Part shown: piece after piece, positions 25,482 to 32,986 of the stretch
How positions within the stretch are numbered: position 1 is the stretch's first letter
Layout: each line of letters opens with the position of its first letter
From: DATLLJ01 sp035537875
GTDB taxonomy: Bacteria > Acidobacteriota > Vicinamibacteria > Vicinamibacterales > CAVVIG01
NCBI GenBank assembly: GCA_035537875.1
Contig: DATLLJ010000002.1
Coordinates: 1 to 64,000, forward strand
Reading direction: 5' to 3'
DNA: 64,000 nucleotides
Made by a program: the position numbers and the translations under genes
Notes under the pieces: generated by a model
Told to the model about the DNA's origin: nothing
Seen by the model: only the letters and a program-made list of their open reading frames with translations
Databases searched by the model: none

Positions 25482-26587
25482 TGGAAGGCGTCAGCTTCGT
25501 CGTCCCGGTCCACAACGGCGCCGGATGTGTACGCGAGGCGCTCGCATCGATCCTGGCACAAGCCGATGGCAGGCCGATGGAAATCATCGTGGTGGACGAT
25601 GTCAGCAATGACGGTTCGTCGATGCTTCTGCGACGGCTCGCCGATCAGTGGCCGTTGCGGATTGTCGTCGGGGAGGGGCGTGGAGCTGCGGCCGCCATCA
25701 ACGCCGGTGTGCGCGCGGCCACGTTTCCAATCATCTGCCAGGTCGATCAGGATGTCGTACTCCGACCAGGTTGGATGCCGCGGCTTGTGAGAGAGCTGGA
25801 CGATCCCAGGGTCGGCGCCGTGCAGGGCTATTATGCAACCGACTCCGAGTCGACGCTGTGCGCCCGTGCGATGGGATACGACCTCGAACAGCGCTATGCC
25901 GCAATCGATGGCACCGAGACCACTCACGCCTGCACCGGCAATTCGGCGTACCGCGCCGACGCGCTTCGACGGGTCGGACTGTTCGACGAGGATTTCGGGT
26001 ACGGCTACGACAACGATCTCAGCTATCGCTTGAGGGCCGCCGGGTATCGGTTGGTCCTGTCCCGGGACGCCCAGAGCGTGCATCGATGGCGTGAAGGACT
26101 GCTCGGCTATCTGGTTCAGCAGTACGGCTTCGGCTACGGGCGGATCGACCTTGTGGCCAAGCATCCCGAGCGATTCGCCGGCGACTCGGTGTCCCCGGTC
26201 GGCATGATGTCCCATCCGCTGCTCATGGGCCTTGCGATGCTGAGCCTGTCGGCCGCACTCGGCGCGTACGCTCTTGGTGCGTCGTGGCAGCCGTTCGCCC
26301 TCTCGTCGGCGACGCTCGTCTCCGGTCTTGTGCTCGAGAGGTTGGCAGCAGGGGTCAGCGCCGCGCGGCGGTTCAGGGATCCCACGCCGCTCGTTTTTCC
26401 GCTCCTGCATCTCGGACGCGACCTAGCCTGGGTGACGGCGATGACCTTCTGGGTCGCCCGCCGTCTGACTGGTCGTCGGTCGAAGCCGAGAGACAGCATG
26501 CGTCCCAGAACACATGAAGTAGAGCGCGGTCGTTCGCCCATAGAATTCTCACGGGACATTCCCACGCAAAGTGCGCCACCCAGTTAG
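25481..26587 (+). CDS. membrane-anchored GT2-family glycosyltransferase
   Basis: A 368-residue protein. N-terminal GT2 domain with VSFVVPVHNGAGCVREAL, VDDVSNDGS (about residue 38), QVDQDVVLRPGW (about 90) and FGYGYDNDLSYRLRAAGY (about 170-188), the last being the ED/QXXRW-like acceptor region. Two hydrophobic segments at about 245-300 suggest membrane association. Start ATG 25481 overlaps the upstream TGA by one base; GTG 25478 is an alternative. It is followed by a methyltransferase remnant. Confidence 0.85.
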   Translation: MEGVSFVVPVHNGAGCVREALASILAQADGRPMEIIVVDDVSNDGSSMLLRRLADQWPLRIVVGEGRGAAAAINAGVRAATFPIICQVDQDVVLRPGWMPRLVRELDDPRVGAVQGYYATDSESTLCARAMGYDLEQRYAAIDGTETTHACTGNSAYRADALRRVGLFDEDFGYGYDNDLSYRLRAAGYRLVLSRDAQSVHRWREGLLGYLVQQYGFGYGRIDLVAKHPERFAGDSVSPVGMMSHPLLMGLAMLSLSAALGAYALGASWQPFALSSATLVSGLVLERLAAGVSAARRFRDPTPLVFPLLHLGRDLAWVTAMTFWVARRLTGRRSKPRDSMRPRTHEVERGRSPIEFSRDIPTQSAPPS

Positions 26588-26631
26588 CCCGGCAACAATG
26601 AAGCTGTACGACGACCACGAGGTCAGGATCC

Positions 26632-27039
26632 ATGGACAGTTGGTTCACTACCGAGCGGGCAGTCACAGAGGGTCTCTGCGCTGACGCCGCGCAGGCACGG
26701 CTGCAGAGCGACGACTGGAAACTGCTGTCCTGGAGGGTGTGGCTCGGGGTGCAACGACCTACAGTGGCCCAGGTGGTTGCGGTCGATCCGTCCGAAGCCG
26801 TCCGGTCCGCCGACATCCTGCCGGTCCTGGAGCGGTCGTTCGAAATCGTTTACCGGGCCAATCTTGGAGGCACGCTCCTCCAATTTCTGTTGGCGGACAT
26901 CGTCGGCAACTTCAGGATTGACGTCGCACACGATGCTGCCCTGATCCAGTTTCTCATCCTCTTTGAAGAAATTCTGATTGCCGAGAAGATCATTCCGAGC
27001 GATTTCGTCATGGTCGTAGCGCGGCCTCACCCAGGGTAA
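26632..27039 (+). pseudogene. C-terminal remnant of a class I SAM methyltransferase
   Basis: A 135-residue open frame. Residues about 40-130 (QRPTVAQVVAVDPSEAVRS, ILPVLERSFEIVYRANLGGTLLQ, FLILFEEILIAEK, SDFVMVVARP) look like the C-terminal third of methyltransferases that accompany glycosyltransferases. The SAM-binding N-terminal domain with its GxGxG motif is missing and an in-frame stop lies at 26599-26601, so I treat it as a decayed fragment rather than an enzyme. It follows two glycosyltransferase genes, where an intact methyltransferase would be expected. It could still be expressed as a small protein. Confidence 0.55.
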
Positions 27040-27048
27040 ACGGGACGT

Positions 27049-29391
27049 CTAACGCGGGCCGGCTCCGAACCGGTTCATCAGGTAGTCGCGAGTGCCAAGC
27101 GCGACCGCTCCGATCCGCGTGGCGACCGATCCGCCAGGCGAGACAAGCGCGTGCGCCAGATTCAGCGCCACAATCGAACAGCCGCGGCTCAGCCTGGCCA
27201 CCCGACCCCGGGACGGCCCGCTCCTCCTCGCCAGCAGCAGGTGGTTGCGGGCGGCAAAATAGAAGCGTCTGGGCGACCTCGATCCGAGCGATTGGCCACC
27301 TTCGTGATAGACGGTCGCCGTGCCGGCGACACCGGTCTCGAATCCGGCGTGTCGAGCCCTGAGACAGAAATCCAGATCTTCGAAACTGAAAAAGTACTCC
27401 TCCTCGAGGAGGCCGATCGACTCGAATACTGCGCGCTCTACCATCATCAGACAGCCGCTGACGCCGTCGGCCCGACGTACGCCGGCTGGCCGGACCTGGA
27501 GGTCCAGCCGTCTACCGTTGTCACGGTGCCTCATGCGACCGGTGAGCGACGAATAGGACATTCCAGTAGAGGCGATTTCTCCAGGATTGGATCGAGCCAG
27601 AATGACGGGACCGGCAATCCCGAGCCGGGGTTTCGAGTCGAGGCACCGCTCCAGGAGCTGAACCGTGTCCGGCGGGACGATCACGTCGCTGTTGACCAGA
27701 AGGACTCGGGCGGCTCCTCTCTGCAGGGCCTCACGAATTCCGACGTTCATCCCTCCCGAGAACCCCAGGTTGCTCCCCGTGCGCACGAAAGTGATCTCGC
27801 GCCGGATGTCCTTCCACACACCGATCGGGCTGTCGCTCGGGTCGACGCAATCGTTGTCGACGACGATGATGTCGTCGAGGCGTCGCCGGGATGCGACGAG
27901 CGACTTGACCGCCAGAAATGTTTGTTCGGGCGTGCGGAAATTCAAGACGACAGCCGCCAGTCTGTTCGCGCCCATGACACTTACGTTTGGCGTCTCGTGT
28001 CGGCGATAGATGTCGCGGACGAACCTCACATCATCGTCGAGCGGCGTCGGCGGCGCGATGCCGGCGCACAGGGTGTCGCGCAGATCGGGCTCCCGAATCA
28101 GTCGGGCCAGAGCAGTCGCCAGATCGTCTGGATCGCCGGGTGCAAAGAGCAGCCCGTTTTCACCGTCCCGCACGAGCTCGGGGATGCCGCCGATTCGAGA
28201 CGCCACCACTGGAACACCCGCGAGGAACGCCTCGTGAATGACGAACGGGCTGTTCTCGGGCCAGATCGATGGCACTACCAGGACGTCGATCGACTTGAGC
28301 ATCGCCATGACGTCGTCGTGCGAGATCGGCCCGTGGACACGCACGTCCGGCCGGCGCAGCAGAGGCTCGAGCTGTCCGCGATAGCTGTCGTCGCCGTGAT
28401 AGTCGGCATGCGCGCCGAACAGATCGACGGACACCGACCCGCACGGCAACCGATCGATCGCTTCCAGCAGCACGTGAGCGCCCTTTGACACCATCAGCGT
28501 TCCAAGAAATCCAAGGCGCAGGCGCGGGAGCGAGGTGGACGGGTTCGACCTGTCCGGTTTCGACGGGGGTCCCGTCTCCACGGTCTGACCGAAGCCGGAC
28601 ACTCGGCGCGGTTCCACACCGTACGGCGACACGGAGATCCGATCGGCCGGCACGCCAAACCGTACGAATTGGTCTCGGATGAAGCGAGAAGGCGCAACGA
28701 ACTGCGTGACTTGATCGCACACTTCGCGCATGTGTGCGAGACGCTTTCGCTCCTGCTCGCTCCCTCCTGCTGCGCCAGCGAGCGCCGCCACCCACTCTGC
28801 TCTTCGCCGCAGCTCGCGCGCTGCCGGCGCAGACAGGCGACGCTCGATCGCCCGCACGGTCCGGGCGCCGGCGAAACCGACACCACCCGCCCCTCCAGCA
28901 AGGCCGAGGCACGCATGGCATCCTTCCTCCCCGCCCCCAGGTCCTTCGCAAACACGATGGTCGACATCGAGGAACTGCCCCCGGTGGCAGATCAGCCAAT
29001 AGTCGTGGAGAGTGAGGAAGCAGGGAATACGACGGTCGGCCAGCGAGCGGACGATTGTCGTCGAGAGGCAGGTCAGATGGTGTACGTGCGCGACTTGAGG
29101 TTGGAAATCGTCGATGACTCGATCGGCAATCGCGCCGATCGTTCGGTTCCGATAGGTTTCCTCGAACGATCGAGCACGACGGAACGTGTTGTTAATCGAA
29201 AAGATCCGTAAGCCGTCTCGTGCCTCGCTTCTGAGCTCGTACTCAGGACGGGTTGAATCCTGCGTCCGGGTCAGCACGGCGACGTCATCGCCATGCGCCG
29301 AGCGCAGCGTTCGAGCGTGCGCCAGCGCATACAGCTCGGTACCACCCTGAGCCTCCGGAGGAAACCCGTGAACGACCACGAGTACCCTCAT
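27049..29391 (-). CDS. GT4-GT2 fusion glycosyltransferase
   Basis: A 780-residue bifunctional protein. Residues 1-460 are a GT4 domain: RVLVVVHGFPPEAQGGTEL, VHHLTCLS, TLHDYWLICHRGQFLD, LRLGFLGTLMVSKG and VPSIWPENSPFVIHEAFLAG (donor-site Glu pair). It holds a Cys-containing insertion (EEGCHACLG). Residues about 475-780 are GT2: LAAVVLNFRTPEQTF, VVDNDCVDPSDS, RTGSNLGFSGGMN, LVNSDV and FSFEDLDFCLRAR. The ATG at 29391 shares one base with the upstream stop. Domain order is opposite to that of the fusion at 18529-21123. Last gene of the long minus-strand operon. Confidence 0.85.
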   Translation of the reverse strand: MRVLVVVHGFPPEAQGGTELYALAHARTLRSAHGDDVAVLTRTQDSTRPEYELRSEARDGLRIFSINNTFRRARSFEETYRNRTIGAIADRVIDDFQPQVAHVHHLTCLSTTIVRSLADRRIPCFLTLHDYWLICHRGQFLDVDHRVCEGPGGGEEGCHACLGLAGGAGGVGFAGARTVRAIERRLSAPAARELRRRAEWVAALAGAAGGSEQERKRLAHMREVCDQVTQFVAPSRFIRDQFVRFGVPADRISVSPYGVEPRRVSGFGQTVETGPPSKPDRSNPSTSLPRLRLGFLGTLMVSKGAHVLLEAIDRLPCGSVSVDLFGAHADYHGDDSYRGQLEPLLRRPDVRVHGPISHDDVMAMLKSIDVLVVPSIWPENSPFVIHEAFLAGVPVVASRIGGIPELVRDGENGLLFAPGDPDDLATALARLIREPDLRDTLCAGIAPPTPLDDDVRFVRDIYRRHETPNVSVMGANRLAAVVLNFRTPEQTFLAVKSLVASRRRLDDIIVVDNDCVDPSDSPIGVWKDIRREITFVRTGSNLGFSGGMNVGIREALQRGAARVLLVNSDVIVPPDTVQLLERCLDSKPRLGIAGPVILARSNPGEIASTGMSYSSLTGRMRHRDNGRRLDLQVRPAGVRRADGVSGCLMMVERAVFESIGLLEEEYFFSFEDLDFCLRARHAGFETGVAGTATVYHEGGQSLGSRSPRRFYFAARNHLLLARRSGPSRGRVARLSRGCSIVALNLAHALVSPGGSVATRIGAVALGTRDYLMNRFGAGPR

Positions 29392-30323
29392 CAGGCCACT
29401 CTCGGTCTGATCGGCTTCCAACCCTTCGCCGCCGCCAGAGCGCCGAGGTACTGACCGAGCGGCCAGGCCAATGCCAGCCCTATCGCCCGTCGCCTGGGCT
29501 CGCGTGCAGCGGCCCGAGCCAGACAACGGCGGTGAACCGCTAGCGACGAGACGATGGCGCGCGCCAGGAGCGGCAACGTCGGGATGGTGCGCAGACGGAA
29601 CAACTCGTATAAGCGGCGGTGGAGGTTATATGTCCGCACGAACTCGGAGCTGGCGGATCGATCGTGCGAGTGGATGACTTCCGCCTGGGGGGCATAGGCC
29701 AGCTTGTAACCCGCCAGCAGGACCTCTCTGGCCCATTCGATGTCCTCAGCGATCACCGTCGATCGAAACGGGTGATGTTTCCAGACCGATCGCCTGATGC
29801 AGGAGCAGACGTTGTCGAATGCGCACAGTTCCAGCTGCGCCATCGGTTCGAGCGCACTCAACTCGGCCTCGCTCGATACGGCCATCGTTCGCGCCGTGTC
29901 TGACCCGGCTATCCAACGCTCGAGGTAGTACCGGACGACGGTACTGGCGTCGGGACGCGGCCGCTGCCGCGCAAAGGAGCCGGCCACCCGACCATCCACG
30001 AGAAGGGGATGGACGAGCTCAGCCAGCCATCGGTCCGAAGCCGGCACCGCATCCTGGACGAGCATGACGATGAGCTCGCCCTTTGTGTGCTCGATGCCGA
30101 GGTTCCGTGTCAGGCCATGATTGAAGTCTTCGTTCGAAATGCTGATCAGACGCTCGACCCGCCCCTGGAGGAGATCGGCGGTGCCGTCGGTCGACGACGA
30201 ATCGACCGCCACGAGCTCGGTGCGAAAGTCAACCCGCTGACGGGATATCCCGTCAAGGACGGCGGGGAGCGTGCTCGCGCCGTTGAAGGTCGGCAGCACT
30301 ATCGAAACGACGGGTGGAGTCAT
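29391..30323 (-). CDS. GT2-family glycosyltransferase, rhamnosyltransferase-like
   Basis: A 310-residue protein: VVSIVLPTFNGASTLPAVL, AVDSSSTDGTADLL (donor-binding Asp), NEDFNHGLTRNLG (about residue 82), VMLVQDAVPASDRWLAEL (about 105) and VIAEDIEWAREVLLAG (about 215). These are the typical motifs of dTDP-rhamnose-type GT2 enzymes, though the donor cannot be read from sequence. ATG 30323 overlaps the upstream stop (ATGA) and gives the standard N-terminus; a longer reading to 30380 is not supported. Confidence 0.87.
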   Translation of the reverse strand: MTPPVVSIVLPTFNGASTLPAVLDGISRQRVDFRTELVAVDSSSTDGTADLLQGRVERLISISNEDFNHGLTRNLGIEHTKGELIVMLVQDAVPASDRWLAELVHPLLVDGRVAGSFARQRPRPDASTVVRYYLERWIAGSDTARTMAVSSEAELSALEPMAQLELCAFDNVCSCIRRSVWKHHPFRSTVIAEDIEWAREVLLAGYKLAYAPQAEVIHSHDRSASSEFVRTYNLHRRLYELFRLRTIPTLPLLARAIVSSLAVHRRCLARAAAREPRRRAIGLALAWPLGQYLGALAAAKGWKPIRPRVA

Positions 30324-31720
30324 GTCGCAAACGGCGCGGCCGCGCGACGGCCGAGAACTTCCGCGTACGCCTGCTCCCACTCCCGCGCATCGTCCTCAAT
30401 CGACTTCACTCGAGGTTTGGACCGAACCTCCGCGCGCAGTCCGGCGAGCGCCTCCCGTTTTTCGCCGAGCAGGCGCAGCGCCGCCGCCAGCTCCGGGGAT
30501 GACGTGGGGGTGTACAACAGGCCGGTCCGGCCATCGTCCACCAGTTCGGCGATGCCGCCGATGCGGGCGCCCACGACTGGAACGCCGGCCATGAACGCCT
30601 CGTGGATCACCAGCGGCGAGTTTTCGAGCCAGATCGATGGCACGACGAGAACGTCCATCTGTTTGTAGACATCGGCCCTTTGAGCGTGATCGAAGCCGCC
30701 CATGAAACGAACCGGCAGTCCTGTCGCCTGCGCCTGGAGACCGGCTGCGTAATCGGGAAACAGGCCCGTATCGCCGAATATTCGGACCTCGTACGAACCG
30801 CTTGCAAGAGGGCGGACGGCTTCGAGCAGCACATGGGCACCTTTGTGCCAGACCAGCGTGCCCACGAAACCGATTCGCAGCGGACCTGGGGCCGTTCCAT
30901 TTCCATTTTGCGAGACGGGGCCGAGCGGGGTGAACCCGTAATCCGAGACCCGGATCTTGGCCTCGTCCAGGCCCAGACGCTGAAACTCTGCTGCCATTGA
31001 CCGCGACGGGGCGACGAACAGATCGATCAGGTCGAACAGGCGCCGCGCTGCGCTGAGACGGCGCTCGATGCTCTCGACGGACAGGTTCATGACCGGGGCC
31101 CACCTGACCGCTTGCTCCGCGTGCGCGGCCAGCCGCGGAAACCGGCGGAGTGTCGCCGAGACGGCACGGTGGAGGGAACCCGAGGCGCCAGTCAGCGCCG
31201 TGACCCGGCCGAAGGAAATCTGCGCCTGCAGCGGCGACTCCCGAAAGCATCGCACGCAACGCTCGGTGTCGATGACCTCGCAGGAATGCTCCTCCGAGCG
31301 ATGAAGGCGCTGGCCGCCAGCCGGGCAGACCAGCGAGTAGTCGTGCAACGTGGCAACCACCGGAATTCCGTGTTGTTCCGCGAAGAGAGGCAGGTCGAAG
31401 GAGAGGGTGAGCAGGTTGTGCACGTGGATCACATCGGGCTGGACAGCCTGCAGCACGTGTGCAATCCGATCGCTTACGACGGGAGGTCGGTACGTATCCT
31501 CGAACGAACCGCACAGCCAGTTGTTGGCCAGCTCGACGACCGGCAGCCCGTCGTGGACCCGCCAGGTCACATGGCCGTGCGGGCGCGACGGATCGTAGTC
31601 GGCGCAAAGAACGGTGACGTGGTGCGCTTTGCCCAGTTCCCGACACAGCTCGAACGCGTAAATCTCGGAGCCCGCCCGGTGGCGCGGCAGGAAGTCGTGA
31701 ATCGCATGGAGGATTCGCAT
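30320..31720 (-). CDS. GT4-family glycosyltransferase
   Basis: A 466-residue enzyme: RILHAIHDFLPRHRAGSE at the N-terminus, VIHVHNLLTLSFDLP (about 105), TLHDYSLVCPAGGQRLHR (about 137), then a Cys-containing insertion (CVRCF). The donor half has LRIGFVGTLVWHKGAHVLLE (about 290) and VPSIWLENSPLVIHEAFMAG (about 365). It closely resembles the GT4 half of the gene at 27049, suggesting duplication. Its ATG follows the histidine kinase stop directly, with no gap. Confidence 0.87.
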   Translation of the reverse strand: MRILHAIHDFLPRHRAGSEIYAFELCRELGKAHHVTVLCADYDPSRPHGHVTWRVHDGLPVVELANNWLCGSFEDTYRPPVVSDRIAHVLQAVQPDVIHVHNLLTLSFDLPLFAEQHGIPVVATLHDYSLVCPAGGQRLHRSEEHSCEVIDTERCVRCFRESPLQAQISFGRVTALTGASGSLHRAVSATLRRFPRLAAHAEQAVRWAPVMNLSVESIERRLSAARRLFDLIDLFVAPSRSMAAEFQRLGLDEAKIRVSDYGFTPLGPVSQNGNGTAPGPLRIGFVGTLVWHKGAHVLLEAVRPLASGSYEVRIFGDTGLFPDYAAGLQAQATGLPVRFMGGFDHAQRADVYKQMDVLVVPSIWLENSPLVIHEAFMAGVPVVGARIGGIAELVDDGRTGLLYTPTSSPELAAALRLLGEKREALAGLRAEVRSKPRVKSIEDDAREWEQAYAEVLGRRAAAPFAT

Positions 31721-32986
31721 TCAGGCGAGCGGCAGAGTGACCTGCATGCTGGCCCCACCCGCCGGGGACGTCCCGGCGACGACGCGGCCGTTGTGAAACA
31801 CGATGATCTTCTGAACGAGAGCGAGCCCGAGACCGGTGCCGCTCCGCTTCGATGTAAAGAACGGCTGAAATACGCGCTCGCGTGACTCGGGCGGTATGCC
31901 GGGACCGTTGTCGGTCACCGTAATGTGCGCCAGTTTTTGCGTGGCGTCAACGTCGGATCGGATCGCGACGACGGCCGCCACCGACGCGCCGACGCACGCT
32001 TCCACGGCATTTCTCAGGAGGTTGCTGAAGGCCTGGCGCAGGAGTACTTCGTCTCCTTCCACAGCCCCGAACTCTCCGGACACCAGCACGTCGCCCCCAT
32101 GGGCCAGGGCGTCGGGCCGGATCTCTTCGGCCACCCGCTCGCAGATGGCGCGCAGATCGACGCGGGTCAGCATCAGCTGTGCGGGACGCGCGAAGTTGAG
32201 AAAGTTCGTCACCACTTCGCTGAGCGAGTCGGTTTCCGCGCGAATCCCTTCAATGTAGGGGCGATACGCTTCGGGCAGCACTTTGAGATCGATCAGCTTG
32301 CTGTAACCGTGGATGGTGGCCAGCCCGTTCCGGAATTCGTGCGCAATACCCGCCGTCAGTTCGCCGACGGTGGCAAGGCTGTCCTTCAAGAGGAGCTGCT
32401 CTTCCAAATCCTTCACTGCCGTCAAGTCGGTGAAGAGGCAAATCGCTCCGTGAAGCTCGCCTTCGCCATCGAATAGCGGTGAGACGGTCACACCGAGGTG
32501 CACCCCTCGGCCGACTTCTGCAAGCGTCACACCACGACGAACGATCGCTTTGCGGGTGGTCAGGCATTCGTCGATGACATCGAGCAGCGGTCGCTCCCGT
32601 GGCGACGGTACGTACAGTCCCGAGTCCGGGAGCTCCAGCATCCGCCTCCCGGCCGGGTTGAGCGTCGTCACCTCCCGGTTCAGGTTGACGACGATGGCAC
32701 CGGCCGTCAGGCTCGAGATGATCTCACCGCTCAGGCGCTCGGACGCTTCGGCGCGGGCGGCCATGGCGCGTTCCTGCAGCTTCAGCTTCGCCACCGCCTC
32801 CTGCAGCGCGGCCGACAGAATCGCCGTGTCGGCCGCGTTCGAACGCGCCGAGGCCCGCCTCGCGTCGCCGGCCGCGGTGATGAACCGGAGCAAGGCAAAG
32901 GTGAACAGCGCCGCCAGACAGGCGACGATGGCCGTCAGCCCGAGGAACGCATAGGACGAGGGTGACATGTTCATGGCTGACGTCAC
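31721..32986 (-). CDS. PAS-containing sensor histidine kinase (NtrB-like)
   Basis: A 421-residue kinase. One membrane segment (AFLGLTAIVACLAALFTFAL, about 13-32) leads to a coiled coil, a PAS domain (about 88-195; SLTAGAIVVNLNREVTTLNP), the phospho-acceptor His in GELTAGIAHEFRNGLATIHG (about 205-224) and a HATPase domain with NLLRNAVEA, DNGPGIPPE and GTGLGLALVQK. The start is GTG 32986, overlapping the sulfatase-like gene's stop (GTGA). It is translated inside a glycan operon and has no adjacent regulator; the NtrC-type regulator at 5339-6766 is an unpaired candidate. Confidence 0.92.
   Translation of the reverse strand: MTSAMNMSPSSYAFLGLTAIVACLAALFTFALLRFITAAGDARRASARSNAADTAILSAALQEAVAKLKLQERAMAARAEASERLSGEIISSLTAGAIVVNLNREVTTLNPAGRRMLELPDSGLYVPSPRERPLLDVIDECLTTRKAIVRRGVTLAEVGRGVHLGVTVSPLFDGEGELHGAICLFTDLTAVKDLEEQLLLKDSLATVGELTAGIAHEFRNGLATIHGYSKLIDLKVLPEAYRPYIEGIRAETDSLSEVVTNFLNFARPAQLMLTRVDLRAICERVAEEIRPDALAHGGDVLVSGEFGAVEGDEVLLRQAFSNLLRNAVEACVGASVAAVVAIRSDVDATQKLAHITVTDNGPGIPPESRERVFQPFFTSKRSGTGLGLALVQKIIVFHNGRVVAGTSPAGGASMQVTLPLA

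Noticed and set aside
26588..26720. Frameshifted intact methyltransferase
   Set aside because: The alternative upstream frame from ATG 26598 ends quickly and does not resemble a SAM-binding domain, so the N-terminal part is missing, not shifted.
26623..27030. Minus-strand frame of about 135 codons opposite the methyltransferase remnant
   Set aside because: The plus-strand translation matches a known family C-terminus, while the minus-strand one shows none.
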